A stretch of 64,000 nucleotides of DNA from Aestuariibacter sp. GS-14 (GCF_006494365.1 NZ_VHIP01000011.1:118992-182991); one strand, 5' to 3'; positions 8,593-20,840 are shown, counted from the stretch's first letter. Notes: generated from the letters alone by a model not told the origin. Made by a program: numbers and translations.

Positions 8593-9218
8593 ATCTGGTA
8601 CTCCAAATCCAGCAATGCAATGTGTCCGGCTAACTCGCTCAGAGGTTGGTGCGAAGTAGTAATTACGGTCCCCCCTTCTGCCACATGCGACTTCATCAAG
8701 GATTCCAGCAATGCCACACCATTTATATCCAACGCCGTAAAGGGCTCATCGAGGATCCAAATAGAGGCTGACTTAAGCCATAAGCGCGCAAGTGCTGCCC
8801 TGCGTTGCTGGCCAGCTGAAAGCATGCGTACGGGTATATCTTCCAGTCCCACCAGTCCAAGCGTGGTTAATACGTCATAAGCGCGTTCAAGCGAGAATTC
8901 AACCCTGTGCTGGGCGCACCAGAATTGTAAATTTTCAATAGCGGATAAGGCACTGTTCAGCCCAGGCTTGTGCCCGATATAAATCAATGAGGAGTGAAAC
9001 TGTGGCAGACATTCAGCAATAGGAACGTCGTTAAACGTGATATGGCCTTCGTCGGGCAAAGACAGTCCGGTCAGCAATCGGAGCAGGCTGGTTTTACCTG
9101 CACCATTGGGGCCACGCAGATACGTCAGGCTTCCAGCTTGCAGCCTGAACGACAAGTCTGAAAACAGCACTCTGTCCCGTTTTACACAAGTTAACGCATG
9201 TGCAGCTAATCCTGCCAA
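8589..9218 (-). CDS. ccmA: Cytochrome c biogenesis ATPase CcmA
   Basis: ABC-type ATPase that energises release of heme-loaded CcmE. Walker A is GPNGAGKTS (about residues 36-44), the ABC signature MLSAGQQRR, and Walker B WILDEPFTALD. Translation appears to start at a TTG at 9216-9218 with AGGA about 7-10 bases upstream; no ATG fits the family N-terminus. First gene of the ccmABCDEFGHI-mlaA operon. A TAGAAT hexamer on the minus strand (9255-9260) could be its -10 box, but no convincing -35 was found. Confidence 0.94.
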   Translation of the reverse strand: MAGLAAHALTCVKRDRVLFSDLSFRLQAGSLTYLRGPNGAGKTSLLRLLTGLSLPDEGHITFNDVPIAECLPQFHSSLIYIGHKPGLNSALSAIENLQFWCAQHRVEFSLERAYDVLTTLGLVGLEDIPVRMLSAGQQRRAALARLWLKSASIWILDEPFTALDINGVALLESLMKSHVAEGGTVITTSHQPLSELAGHIALLDLEYQI

Positions 9219-9414
9219 GGTAATTCCTGTTTTACTTCAATAAAAAATCGCAGCATTCTACCATAAATAGGTGTAATCGCATCTTACCTGAAAGACTGTT
9301 CAGCGAATTTCTGATCTAATTCAAACTTCCGCAGGATTGACAGACTAAAATTCAGGGTTAGCCTCACTTTTTTTGGTTTATTTAAATGTGATTGCTAACT
9401 TAACGATATACTCA

Positions 9415-9438
9415 TAAAACAGCCGATGTCGCCGATAA
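9415..9438 (+). promoter_or_regulatory. Possible sigma-28 (FliA)-like promoter
   Basis: GCCGATAA at 9431-9438 exactly matches the FliA -10 consensus, and TAAA occurs at 9415-9418. The spacing (12 bases) is shorter than the usual about 15, so the site is doubtful. Transcription from it would begin at about the FliK-like ATG. Confidence 0.3.
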
Positions 9439-9444
9439 CGTTTT

Positions 9445-11718
9445 ATGCAACCGATACAATCAACACCCAGTTTGTCGCCCGAATCCAGACAGGCGTTATT
9501 AACTGCGCTAACTGAAGCAGGCATGAAGCCTGAGGCTGTCGCGCGATTTGCTCAATTGATGCAAGTTGCTAATCCCGTTCAATCAGGCTTGTTGCGCTCG
9601 GCGCCAACTACATTGCAAAACAGCGATAAAAGCCTGTTGATAGAACTTGCCAAACGACTCGCGATTAAGCCTGCTGACCCGTTGTTATTAATGCGATTAT
9701 CTACCGCGTTACCCATCGTTCAGGTTCAGGGCCAGGCGCAGTCTTTGTTGCAAATATTGCCTAACCAGTCGCTTCCAAACGAAATTGCCTTATTGGCTAG
9801 GCTTACACCTCAACAGGTTAGTCAGCCAGTGGACAAGGCACTGGTTCAACAGCTTGTTGCAGACATCGCTATCAGTAACACGCAGTCCATTCAGGTGAAA
9901 GCAACGATTGCAACAATTTACTCTGATACCGTGCAATTAAGAGTACCCGCCAATCCTCGGCAGGATTTACTGGTGCCTAAAGTTCTATTAAATTCGCTAA
10001 GGGAGCTTAAAGACAGTCCCGAACAGCTGGTCGGAAAATCAGTGGTAATTGAGGCTAAACCTACCAACGGTAAATGGGAAATTCAGCTACGGCTGGTGAG
10101 CGAAAGCCCAGTGAATAACATAGTAAGCAAAGCTGCGAATTCAGCTGAAGCGGCAAACCAATCTCTGGTATTTGCCAGAGAAAACCCGATAGTTAAGAGC
10201 CTGATCCAAGCGCAATTGCATCAGCAAGGCTTACGTATTGAACGCGCCTCGGAGTTACTCCCTCAATCGCTAACTCAACTAACTGCGCCTGTTAAAGAAG
10301 CACTACAATCAGCCAGCGAGGCATTGCCAGTCACGTTGAAAGCATCGGCACATCAGCTGTCAGCTCGATTACTGCAACCGCAACCGCTGTTACTGGATAT
10401 AGCGCCTGGCAGTGCCTTGCTGTCTGCTTTGCCTAAAGTAACGCCACAAACGACTCCGGCACTGGCGATGTCTGCCGCAATGATGTTAAAACTGCCGCAA
10501 ACCACCCTGCAGGTAATGACAAACCCACAAACACCTGCGGAAAGTCAACAAGGTACTCAGGCACGCAATGGCAAAGCAACGTCAATCCCAGCTAACCAAC
10601 CTACAAATCAACCACAGTTAACCGCCGGTGCGGCAGAACATTCTCTAAAACCGACATCGGTAAATATACCCGCAGATAAGCCGTTAGTGAGTTTATTGCC
10701 TGCTCAGAGTGGGATCAAAACAGACATTCAGCAGCTCATTCAAACCCTGCAGCGTTTCAACGCGGTGAATGTTGAACCTACGCCTGCCAACATGGCAGAT
10801 CTAACTCAAACACTAAAAGCAATCATTAATCAAAGTGCACCAGAGAGTAAGCAGGTACTCACAAACATTTTGCTAAAGTTGCAAACAATGAATCCATTGC
10901 TGGAGCACAATCCAGTTGACGTAACGCCAGAAAATGACAAACCTGTCACGCAACCCGCTTCGCCAAAAACGGTGGCAACGGAATCCCTTGTGTCACCACA
11001 ATTGCTAAGACAGTTGTTTTCATCAGCTACCTGGATGCAAAGTACGTCTGTGTTAACATCACCTCCAGCGGGTCAGGGTATGCTTAGTGGATTAGTACAG
11101 CTATTTCAAATTGCCCTGTTAGGTAAGCAGGTAAAAAGCCTTGATGAACTTGAACGGCTACTTCAACAACAACCCAAGGCCAGCAGTGGTCAGGGATCGC
11201 CTCTTCAGGGGATACCGGTTCGGTTAGTTCGCGATGTTGCCACTGCCGATGCCCAGCATAACCTGTTAAAGCAAATAAAGAGTCTGTTGTCTTCCCATCA
11301 GCAATCAAAATTGTCCGGCACAGATCAAACACTGCAAGGTCAGGATACCTTTTACTACCTGTTACCCGCTTTTCAGCAGCAGCAAAAGCACACTGAAATA
11401 CTGGTAAAAAGGGAGCCAGAGCAAAAATCGAAAGAAAGAGATAGCGCGCAACAGCAGCAATGGCAGCTAACAATGAAACTGGATGTGGGCGAGCTTGGTC
11501 AGCTACTAACCAAAGTCAAAATCGTAGATACCTGCATTGATTTGGATATTTATACGTCTAACCAAATCCTGTTGGAAAAAGTTGCCAATACGTTGCCCTT
11601 CCTGCTCAAACGATTCTCACAGCTAGGTCTTGAGGTGGGGCACCACAAAGCACAGTTAGGCAAAATCCCCGACAGCCTGGCAACCAAACCGTATCAGATA
11701 CTGGAGACGATAGCGTGA
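9445..11718 (+). CDS. FliK-like flagellar hook-length control domain protein
   Basis: 757-aa Gln/Ser/Pro-rich protein of low complexity in its middle, with a compact C-terminal part (about residues 660-750) of the FliK C-terminal type: a beta segment containing LDVGELGQLLTKVKI, then a helix with LPFLLKRFSQLGLEVGHHKAQLG. FliK measures hook length and triggers the export switch through the FlhB C-terminal domain; the next gene encodes just such a domain, coupled by a four-base GTGA overlap. It lies outside any flagellar operon visible here, so it may be an additional paralogue. No clear Shine-Dalgarno precedes the ATG. Confidence 0.72.
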   Translation: MQPIQSTPSLSPESRQALLTALTEAGMKPEAVARFAQLMQVANPVQSGLLRSAPTTLQNSDKSLLIELAKRLAIKPADPLLLMRLSTALPIVQVQGQAQSLLQILPNQSLPNEIALLARLTPQQVSQPVDKALVQQLVADIAISNTQSIQVKATIATIYSDTVQLRVPANPRQDLLVPKVLLNSLRELKDSPEQLVGKSVVIEAKPTNGKWEIQLRLVSESPVNNIVSKAANSAEAANQSLVFARENPIVKSLIQAQLHQQGLRIERASELLPQSLTQLTAPVKEALQSASEALPVTLKASAHQLSARLLQPQPLLLDIAPGSALLSALPKVTPQTTPALAMSAAMMLKLPQTTLQVMTNPQTPAESQQGTQARNGKATSIPANQPTNQPQLTAGAAEHSLKPTSVNIPADKPLVSLLPAQSGIKTDIQQLIQTLQRFNAVNVEPTPANMADLTQTLKAIINQSAPESKQVLTNILLKLQTMNPLLEHNPVDVTPENDKPVTQPASPKTVATESLVSPQLLRQLFSSATWMQSTSVLTSPPAGQGMLSGLVQLFQIALLGKQVKSLDELERLLQQQPKASSGQGSPLQGIPVRLVRDVATADAQHNLLKQIKSLLSSHQQSKLSGTDQTLQGQDTFYYLLPAFQQQQKHTEILVKREPEQKSKERDSAQQQQWQLTMKLDVGELGQLLTKVKIVDTCIDLDIYTSNQILLEKVANTLPFLLKRFSQLGLEVGHHKAQLGKIPDSLATKPYQILETIA

Positions 11719-12026
11719 CCAATAAATCAAAACGTGCGGTAGGTATTAAATACAATGAAACCGACGGTGATACAAAGCCGACCATCGTCGCGAAAGGCTA
11801 TGGCGATTTGGCGGAAGCGATCATTGCCAGTGCACAGCAGAACGGTGTTTTAATTCATGAAGATCCCTACTTAAGTGAATTCTTAACCACTCTGGATTTG
11901 GGCCAGTCTATCCCCGAGTCTTTGTATTATGTTATTGCCGAATTACTGGCTTACTCTTATGTATTGCAGGGCAAGATCCCGGAAAGCTGGAAGCAGGCAA
12001 TGCCTGGTATCGAAGAGAAAATATAG
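11715..12026 (+). CDS. Stand-alone FlhB/YscU C-terminal (export switch) domain protein
   Basis: 103-aa cytoplasmic protein matching only the C-terminal part of FlhB downstream of its NPTH autocleavage site: RAVGIKYNETDGDTKPTIVAKG, then a helix ending in NGVLIHEDPYLSEFL, then IPESLYYVIAELLAYSYVLQG. There is no membrane domain and no NPTH motif. In flagellar export this domain is where FliK acts to switch substrate specificity, and here it is co-translated with a FliK-like protein (GTG start inside the GTGA overlap). Whether it affects flagellar export or another process is unknown. Confidence 0.85.
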   Translation: MTNKSKRAVGIKYNETDGDTKPTIVAKGYGDLAEAIIASAQQNGVLIHEDPYLSEFLTTLDLGQSIPESLYYVIAELLAYSYVLQGKIPESWKQAMPGIEEKI

Positions 12027-12093
12027 CCTGTAATCCATGTCCCTGTTCCAATAAAGCTAACAGATCATTGGTATTAGTCACTGAAGAAAAAAA

Positions 12094-12113
12094 GCCCATC
12101 CTAACGGATGGGC
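12094..12113 (-). terminator. recA intrinsic terminator
   Basis: An 8-bp perfect GC-rich stem (12094-12101 with 12106-12113) and TAAC loop, followed on the minus strand by a run of seven T (plus-strand A-run 12087-12093). It lies about 65 bases after the recA stop. Confidence 0.88.
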
Positions 12114-12177
12114 AAATCTATAAGATGGGCTTATAGGGGGAGGTTCCAACGCTTGGTTGAAATGATTTCATCCGATA

Positions 12178-13209
12178 TTACAACGCGCCTTCTGGCTCTA
12201 CGTCATCGGCCTTAACTTTTTTGCTTAACAGCAGTTCAGCACGGATCTTCTTCTCAATATCCGCGGCAATGTCAGTGTGTTCTTTGAGGTACTTCACCAC
12301 ATTGGCTTTACCCTGACCAATGCGATCGCCATTGTAGCTGTACCAGGCTCCGGCTTTATCAACCAGTTTCTGCTGCACACCAATGTCAATTAATTCAGCT
12401 TCTTTACAGATCCCCTCACCATACATGATTTGGAATTCTGCCTGTTTAAACGGTGGAGCCACTTTGTTTTTAACGACTTTCACCCGGGTTTCGTTACCCA
12501 CAACTTCATCGCCTTCTTTTACAGAACCGATACGACGAATATCCAAACGAACTGACGCATAGAACTTCAGTGCATTACCACCTGTGGTGGTTTCCGGGTT
12601 GCCAAACATCACGCCAATTTTCATACGGATCTGGTTAATGAAAATACACAATGTGTTTGAGCGCTTGATGTTACCGGTAAGTTTACGCAGCGCCTGAGAC
12701 ATCAAACGCGCTTGTAAACCTACGTGTGAGTCACCCATGTCGCCTTCAATTTCGGCTTTGGGTGTTAGTGCCGCAACAGAGTCAACAATAACCACGTCAA
12801 CAGCACCTGAGCGCACCAGCATGTCACAAATTTCAAGCGCTTGTTCACCAGTATCAGGCTGTGATACCAGAAGGTCATCAATGTTTACGCCCAATTTTTC
12901 AGCATAAATCGGATCCAGTGCGTGTTCGGCATCCACGAAGGCACACGTTTTACCTTTCTTCTGCGCTTCGGCGATAACCTGAAGGGTTAACGTAGTTTTA
13001 CCCGATGATTCAGGACCGTAAATTTCAACAACCCGTCCACATGGCAAACCCCCTATACCTAATGCAATATCAATGCTCAGTGAACCCGTTGAGATGGCCT
13101 CGATGTCCATCGCCTGGTTGTCACCCAAACGCATAATTGCGCCTTTACCGAATTGCTTTTCAATCTGGCCTAATGCTGCCGTTAATGCTCTGGATTTATT
13201 GTCATCCAC
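12178..13209 (-). CDS. recA: Recombinase RecA
   Basis: Strand-exchange ATPase of homologous recombination and co-protease activating LexA cleavage in the SOS response. Walker A is GPESSGKTT (residues 65-73), followed by the conserved VDAEHALDP segment, the [20 protein letters not shown]1 region and the C-terminal acidic region. 343 aa. The start is GTG at 13207-13209 with AGAGGG seven bases upstream. It has its own terminator, so no recX follows in this transcript. A LexA box sits at its promoter about 85 bases upstream. Confidence 0.98.
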   Translation of the reverse strand: MDDNKSRALTAALGQIEKQFGKGAIMRLGDNQAMDIEAISTGSLSIDIALGIGGLPCGRVVEIYGPESSGKTTLTLQVIAEAQKKGKTCAFVDAEHALDPIYAEKLGVNIDDLLVSQPDTGEQALEICDMLVRSGAVDVVIVDSVAALTPKAEIEGDMGDSHVGLQARLMSQALRKLTGNIKRSNTLCIFINQIRMKIGVMFGNPETTTGGNALKFYASVRLDIRRIGSVKEGDEVVGNETRVKVVKNKVAPPFKQAEFQIMYGEGICKEAELIDIGVQQKLVDKAGAWYSYNGDRIGQGKANVVKYLKEHTDIAADIEKKIRAELLLSKKVKADDVEPEGAL

Positions 13210-13285
13210 GTTGAAACCCTCTTATTATCATCGCTGATGAGTGATTCACACTTTGTGCGATGTTTAGTAACTGTAATGGTGAACA

Positions 13286-13314
13286 ATACTATACTGTATG
13301 ATTATACAGTGCAA
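13286..13314 (-). promoter_or_regulatory. recA sigma-70 promoter
   Basis: Minus strand: -35 TTGCAC (13314-13309), 17-base spacer, -10 TAGTAT (13291-13286). The spacer holds the LexA box, so bound LexA would block polymerase. Confidence 0.75.
13294..13309 (-). promoter_or_regulatory. LexA (SOS) box of recA
   Basis: CTGTATGATTATACAG is a perfect CTGT-N8-ACAG gammaproteobacterial LexA operator, with flanking TA and TG close to the consensus. It lies between the recA -35 and -10 boxes. Confidence 0.93.
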
Positions 13315-13347
13315 TACTGTGTTTTGGATTTTCTGTATTTTTTCAGA

Positions 13348-13881
13348 TTAGACAGGGTTTGCAACTAGCCAATGGTGCAGTTTGTGAATGGCAAATACAA
13401 TTGCACTGGCGCGCACTGCCTGCCGGTCACCCCGAAAACGCTGGCACACACTAACCGTTTGCTCACCAAAGCGAAAACCAAACCACACGGTGCCTACTGG
13501 CTTGTCTGCACTGCCGCCGCCCGGTCCGGCAATGCCACTTACCGCAATCGCACATTCAGAATTCGCGGTGCTGGCTGTGCCAGTAACCATTTCGATGACC
13601 ACCTGCTCCGATACTGCACCGTGCGTCAATAGTGTATTTTGTTGCACACCTATCATCGACGATTTAGCGTTATTGGAGTACGTCACCCAGCTCTGCTTAA
13701 ACCAATCTGAACTGCCTGCTACCGAGGTCAGTGCGTAGGCAATTCCCCCCCCGGTACAGGATTCGGCGCAAGAAACTGTCCAACTGCGTTTTCGTAAATG
13801 CTCACCTATTTGTACTATTTGTTCAGAAAGTAATCCCAAATGCAGTTCATTGTGGGAAACAGTTGAAAATGGTTGGCTCAT
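13348..13881 (-). CDS. pncC: Nicotinamide-nucleotide amidohydrolase PncC (CinA C-terminal domain)
   Basis: Stand-alone CinA C-terminal domain enzyme that deamidates NMN to nicotinate mononucleotide for NAD recycling. Family motifs: AESCTGGGIAYALTSVAGSS (about residues 39-58), VTYSNNAK, GAVSEQVV and AVSGIAGPGGGSADKPVGTV. The frame is open to 13941, but the ATG at 13881 (177 aa) better matches family length. The extension would also run through a CATAAT promoter-like hexamer between this gene and divergent mutS. Adjacency to recA and divergence from mutS are usual in gammaproteobacteria. Confidence 0.93.
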   Translation of the reverse strand: MSQPFSTVSHNELHLGLLSEQIVQIGEHLRKRSWTVSCAESCTGGGIAYALTSVAGSSDWFKQSWVTYSNNAKSSMIGVQQNTLLTHGAVSEQVVIEMVTGTASTANSECAIAVSGIAGPGGGSADKPVGTVWFGFRFGEQTVSVCQRFRGDRQAVRASAIVFAIHKLHHWLVANPV

Positions 13882-13953
13882 AGGAATAATACGACTATCG
13901 AGAATGGCGCTATTATGCCGCGGACAAATTACTAATCGCAAGCTGAGGATTTT

Positions 13954-16521
13954 TTGGAATCACACACTCCCATGATGCGCCAGTACCTGGCAATTAAGGC
14001 GCAACATCCAAACATATTGCTATTTTACCGAATGGGCGATTTTTACGAATTGTTTTACGATGATGCCAAGCGCGCCGCTGAGCTGCTTGATATTTCTCTG
14101 ACCGCGCGGGGCAAATCCGGAGGCGAGCCAATTCCCATGGCAGGTGTGCCTTATCATGCCGTTGAAAGCTACCTGGCACGGTTAGTAAAAATGGGTGAAT
14201 CAGTAGCCATTTGTGAGCAGATTGGCGATCCTGCTACCAGCAAAGGCCCCGTTGAACGTCAGGTTCAGCGAATCGTCACACCCGGCACCGTAACCGACGA
14301 AGCCTTGTTAGAAGAACGCCGCGACAACGTACTTGCCGCTGTGTACGGCCATAAAAACAACTTTGGCCTGGCCTGGCTGGATATCACCAGCGGGCGTTTT
14401 TTGGTTACCGAATTGCAAGGCGAAGATCAGCTAAGCGCCGAACTCCAGCGTTTGCACCCGGCGGAACTCCTGTACCCGGAAGGCTTTGCCTGGTTTGAAT
14501 TGATATCTCATTTAAAAGGTATTCGCCGTCGCCCAGAATGGGAATTCGACCAGCAAACTGCCGCTCAACAACTCAACGCCCAATTTGGCACACAGGACCT
14601 CAATGGCTTTGGCATAGGCAACATAACACTGGCATTAGGTGCCGCAGGCTGTGTACTGCAATACGTGAAAGATACCCAACGCACAGCACTGCCCCACATC
14701 CGCGCCATCACGCTGGAACAGCAGTCAACACGCGTACAACTTGATGCCGCTACACGCAGGAATCTCGAACTCACCCGCAATCTGTCTGGTGGGGTTGAGC
14801 ACACCTTATTTGCCGTACTGGATAAAACCGCCACGGCGATGGGCAGTCGTTTATTGCAACGTTATTTGCATGCCCCTATAACCGATCGCGACGAACTCAC
14901 CGCTCGCCAACAAGCCATCGGCGCGTTACTCAATGGCGACTATCCACAGTTACATTCGCAATTAAAACAAATTGGCGATATAGAGCGCATCATGGCCCGT
15001 CTGGCGTTGCGTTCGGCAAGGCCTCGTGACTTTGCCAGACTGAAGCAAGCGCTGAACGCATTACCCGATTTACAGGAAAATTTAGCCCCTTACACGGCGT
15101 CACTACTGCAATCACTGGCATCCACAGTCAGCACCTATCCTGAACTGGCTGATTTACTGGACAACGCCATCATCGACAATCCGCCGGTGGTGATCCGAGA
15201 CGGCGGTGTGATCGCACCAGGATACAACGCAGAGCTGGATGAGCTTCGGGACTTGTCGCAGGGCGCAACTGATTATTTGCACAAACTGGAGTTGCGTGAA
15301 CGCGACGCTACCGGGATTGCCACCTTAAAAGTAGGCTATAATAGGGTGCATGGATTCTTCATCGAAGTATCACGAGCCAACAGCAACGCCGTACCAGCGC
15401 ATTATATCCGTCGCCAAACGCTGAAGAACAACGAGCGCTACATTACGCCAGAGCTGAAAGAGCACGAAGACAAAGTACTTACCAGCCAAAGTCGCGCCCT
15501 GGCGCTGGAAAAGCAACTGTACGATGCCCTGTTCGACCATATCACTCCCTTTCTGGATAAACTTATCGACAGTGCTCAGTCGCTGGCCAAACTCGATGTA
15601 CTGGTCACCCTCGCTGAACGGGCAGAAACCCTTGAGTACCATGCGCCCACACTCACTGACGTGCCGGGCATAACTTACAAACATGGCCGCCACCCCGTGG
15701 TTGAAGAGGTCATGGACGGGCCGTTTATACCCAACCCGTTAAACATGAATACTCAACAACGTACTATGGTGATTACCGGTCCCAACATGGGGGGTAAATC
15801 AACCTATATGCGCCAAACAGCGCTGATTGTGCTACTTGCCTATATTGGTAGTTATGTGCCAGCTGAACAGGCTGAGATCGGGCCGGTAGACAAAATATTT
15901 ACCCGCATAGGCGCGTCAGACGATTTGGCATCCGGTCGCTCTACCTTTATGGTTGAGATGACCGAAACCGCCAACATCCTGCACAATGCCACGCCTTATT
16001 CACTGGTTCTGATGGACGAAATTGGCCGGGGTACCAGCACCTATGACGGACTGTCACTGGCCTGGGCCTGCGCGGAATACCTCGCCACCAAACTGAATGC
16101 CTTCACGCTCTTTGCAACGCACTACTTTGAACTTACCGAACTGGCAAACCAACTCAACGGCGTATGTAACCTGCATTTGGATGCAATAGAACACGATGAC
16201 ACCATTCGTTTTATGCATACCGTTGAGCGCGGCGCTGCCAGCAAAAGCTATGGTTTACAGGTTGCGCAATTAGCTGGCGTGCCAAAAGCCGTGATCAGTG
16301 CGGCAAAACTGCGCCTTAAACAACTGGAGCAAAGTGGCAGACAAAGTGCATCGGTGCACAGCGCTCAACAACATAACCAGAATATTGCGCAACCCTCGTT
16401 GTTTGTTGAACCAGAGCCTTCTGCCGTTGAAATCGCACTATCGAAAATCGACCCGGATGAGCTCACACCAAAACAAGCGCTGGCGCTGATTTACGAACTG
16501 AAAAAACACAGCAGTTTGTAA
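13954..16521 (+). CDS. mutS: DNA mismatch repair protein MutS
   Basis: Mismatch-recognition ATPase that starts methyl-directed repair with MutL. The mismatch-reading Phe-Tyr-Glu is at residues 30-32 (GDFYELF), Walker [10 protein letters not shown] at about 609-617, Walker [16 protein letters not shown], and the C-terminal tail ends in a short helical segment. 855 aa matches E. coli (853). It starts at TTG (13954-13956) with GAGG at 13945-13948; the resulting MESHTPMM start agrees with the HTPMM N-terminus of the family. Confidence 0.97.
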   Translation: MESHTPMMRQYLAIKAQHPNILLFYRMGDFYELFYDDAKRAAELLDISLTARGKSGGEPIPMAGVPYHAVESYLARLVKMGESVAICEQIGDPATSKGPVERQVQRIVTPGTVTDEALLEERRDNVLAAVYGHKNNFGLAWLDITSGRFLVTELQGEDQLSAELQRLHPAELLYPEGFAWFELISHLKGIRRRPEWEFDQQTAAQQLNAQFGTQDLNGFGIGNITLALGAAGCVLQYVKDTQRTALPHIRAITLEQQSTRVQLDAATRRNLELTRNLSGGVEHTLFAVLDKTATAMGSRLLQRYLHAPITDRDELTARQQAIGALLNGDYPQLHSQLKQIGDIERIMARLALRSARPRDFARLKQALNALPDLQENLAPYTASLLQSLASTVSTYPELADLLDNAIIDNPPVVIRDGGVIAPGYNAELDELRDLSQGATDYLHKLELRERDATGIATLKVGYNRVHGFFIEVSRANSNAVPAHYIRRQTLKNNERYITPELKEHEDKVLTSQSRALALEKQLYDALFDHITPFLDKLIDSAQSLAKLDVLVTLAERAETLEYHAPTLTDVPGITYKHGRHPVVEEVMDGPFIPNPLNMNTQQRTMVITGPNMGGKSTYMRQTALIVLLAYIGSYVPAEQAEIGPVDKIFTRIGASDDLASGRSTFMVEMTETANILHNATPYSLVLMDEIGRGTSTYDGLSLAWACAEYLATKLNAFTLFATHYFELTELANQLNGVCNLHLDAIEHDDTIRFMHTVERGAASKSYGLQVAQLAGVPKAVISAAKLRLKQLEQSGRQSASVHSAQQHNQNIAQPSLFVEPEPSAVEIALSKIDPDELTPKQALALIYELKKHSSL

Positions 16522-16545
16522 GCAAACCAGCGTGCTAATACCTCC

Positions 16546-16589
16546 GCAATGATGCCAGATTCGCAGAATGTGTATCTGTGCATCATTGC
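16546..16589. repeat. Imperfect 15-bp hairpin between mutS and pyrG
   Basis: GCAATGATGC (16546-16555) is perfectly repeated in inverted orientation at 16580-16589. The stem extends inward by CAGAT/ATCTG with a one-base bulge around a 13-base loop. No T-run follows, so it is not a standard terminator. It may end the mutS mRNA or be a small palindromic repeat. Confidence 0.8.
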
Positions 16590-16635
16590 AGATTGCCCTA
16601 CCCTCTGCATGCAGGTATCTTATTGCTTGTTATAA

Positions 16636-16664
16636 TTGTGAACAGCCAGCTTATTGGGTATACT
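16636..16664 (+). promoter_or_regulatory. pyrG sigma-70 promoter
   Basis: TTGTGA (16636-16641), 17-base spacer, TATACT (16659-16664), about 86 bases before the pyrG ATG. A second TATAAT at 16631-16636 lacks a good -35 partner. Confidence 0.65.
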
Positions 16665-16726
16665 GTTGCGCCGTCTATAGTGCTGTTTCAAGGGACTGTT
16701 TTCCCTGACAATGCATTACCCAATAA

Positions 16727-19733
<3,007 letters not shown>

Positions 19734-19740
19734 TAAATAT

Positions 19741-19771
19741 GGGGCAGGCCAAACAGCCTGCCCCGTTTTTT
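19741..19771 (+). terminator. eno intrinsic terminator
   Basis: GGGGCAGGC (19741-19749) pairs perfectly with GCCTGCCCC (19756-19764) around a 6-base loop, followed by GTTTTTTATT. Confidence 0.92.
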
Positions 19772-19793
19772 ATTGCCGTACCGATGACTACTC

Positions 19794-20483
19794 ATGACGC
19801 AGCCTTCTGATCACGCTGATCTCGCGTCACAACAAACAGACTTCTTCCAGGCGGTTGAGTCTGACACCTCACAACGAGAACTTGCCGAGTTGTGCAACGC
19901 CCTGTATGAGCGGGAATTGCAGAATTTATCAGCCTCCGGCCCCAGGCAAATTAACCTTTTGCGTCGCAGACTGGCGGGCTTAAGCCATCATGTTAAACGC
20001 ACTGCACGCTTTTTGGTGAGTCGCACCACGCCACTTACACTGGATCAACACAATGCCAGCTGGCAAGCAAAACAGCCGGGTAAAAGTCCGGCCAGAAAAG
20101 CAGAACCCGACGACTGTTTACACTGGTTAGCAAAGTACGCGAAAGCAGGGCTGGTAGTACCGGTACGCGTACAGGAGTTTGATAACGAGCACATCGAGCT
20201 GGATTCCATAGATAAGGTACAAACCGAAAACCAGACGCTGCACATCAATAAATTCGGCTGGTTTGATTTTTATGGCAACTCGCTGGAAGATGCGCAGTTT
20301 ACGCCCCGGCAGATCAACCTGGTTAAACCCACCAAAGCCATAGTGACGTCGGCCTGTTGTGGCCATAGCTGGAACCACAAAGGTAAAACACTACCGCGCC
20401 GCCTATCTATTCGCGAAATGCTACTGGTCAGTACACTGGACTGGCGTCATTTTAGTGCCGCCAAATTGCCACCTAAATACTAG
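19794..20483 (+). CDS. Uncharacterised 229-aa protein
   Basis: I do not recognise this family. The protein is soluble, with no signal peptide or membrane helix. Residues 1-85 look helical and charged (ELAELCNALYERELQN, then QINLLRRRLAGLSHHVKRTARFLV). The C-terminal half has FGWFDFYGN and a Cys-Cys-His segment (SACCGHSWNHKGKTLPRRLS) that might bind metal, followed by LDWRHFSAAKLPPKY. Codon use resembles its neighbours, so it is probably real. It starts 22 bases after the eno terminator with only a weak ribosome site. Its TAG stop (20481-20483) falls on the first bases of a palindromic element. Confidence 0.75.
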   Translation: MTQPSDHADLASQQTDFFQAVESDTSQRELAELCNALYERELQNLSASGPRQINLLRRRLAGLSHHVKRTARFLVSRTTPLTLDQHNASWQAKQPGKSPARKAEPDDCLHWLAKYAKAGLVVPVRVQEFDNEHIELDSIDKVQTENQTLHINKFGWFDFYGNSLEDAQFTPRQINLVKPTKAIVTSACCGHSWNHKGKTLPRRLSIREMLLVSTLDWRHFSAAKLPPKY

Positions 20484-20664
20484 GGGCTGTTGGCCCTTGC
20501 TGTATATTTTTGCAGCGAGTTGTGAGTCATTTAGACAAGGCAGAATCCACATAGTGTAGTTATTTTTTATAAGCGGTCGATAACGCGACATAAATGACTA
20601 ACAACTGCTGCCCTTCGGGTTCGTTATGGAACCAAAATGATACAGCAAAGGACAACAGCCCCTA
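20481..20664. mobile_element. 184-bp MITE-like palindromic element flanked by TA
   Basis: The two 25-base ends (20481-20505 and 20640-20664) are inverted repeats matching at 23 of 25 positions, beginning TAGGGGCTGTTG. The pairing resumes further in (20511-20532 against 20591-20611) as an imperfect repeat. TA at both outer edges suits a TA target duplication, as made by Tc1/mariner-IS630 type transposases. No transposase is encoded. Joining the flanks without the element and one TA gives AAA-TAC-TAA, i.e. a stop for the upstream gene, so insertion kept the gene end intact. It lies about 100 bases upstream of the leu promoter. Confidence 0.75.
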
Positions 20665-20765
20665 ATTACAGCCCACTACTTACGGCCAAAGATGATTTTT
20701 ATCCTAAAAATGGCCGAATACCGTAATTTATAACTAAAACTTATAGCGAAAATTGGATTCAGTGG

Positions 20766-20794
20766 TTGACCTTATCCCCCGCAGCCTGTACATT
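20766..20794 (+). promoter_or_regulatory. leu operon sigma-70 promoter
   Basis: TTGACC (20766-20771), 17-base spacer, TACATT (20789-20794). Predicted start near 20801, about 40 bases before the leader peptide. Confidence 0.75.
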
Positions 20795-20840
20795 GAGCCG
20801 CATTGAAACAGTCGCAAACATTCTGCTTTTCAGGACAACC

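Noticed and set aside
13882-13941. Longer start for pncC at 13941
   Set aside because: It would run through a promoter-like hexamer to within 12 bases of mutS and add a tail not seen in the family.
20500-20515. LexA-like CTGT-N8-GCAG in the left part of the palindromic element
   Set aside because: The second half-site is GCAG rather than ACAG, and it sits inside the element's repeat, not at a promoter.
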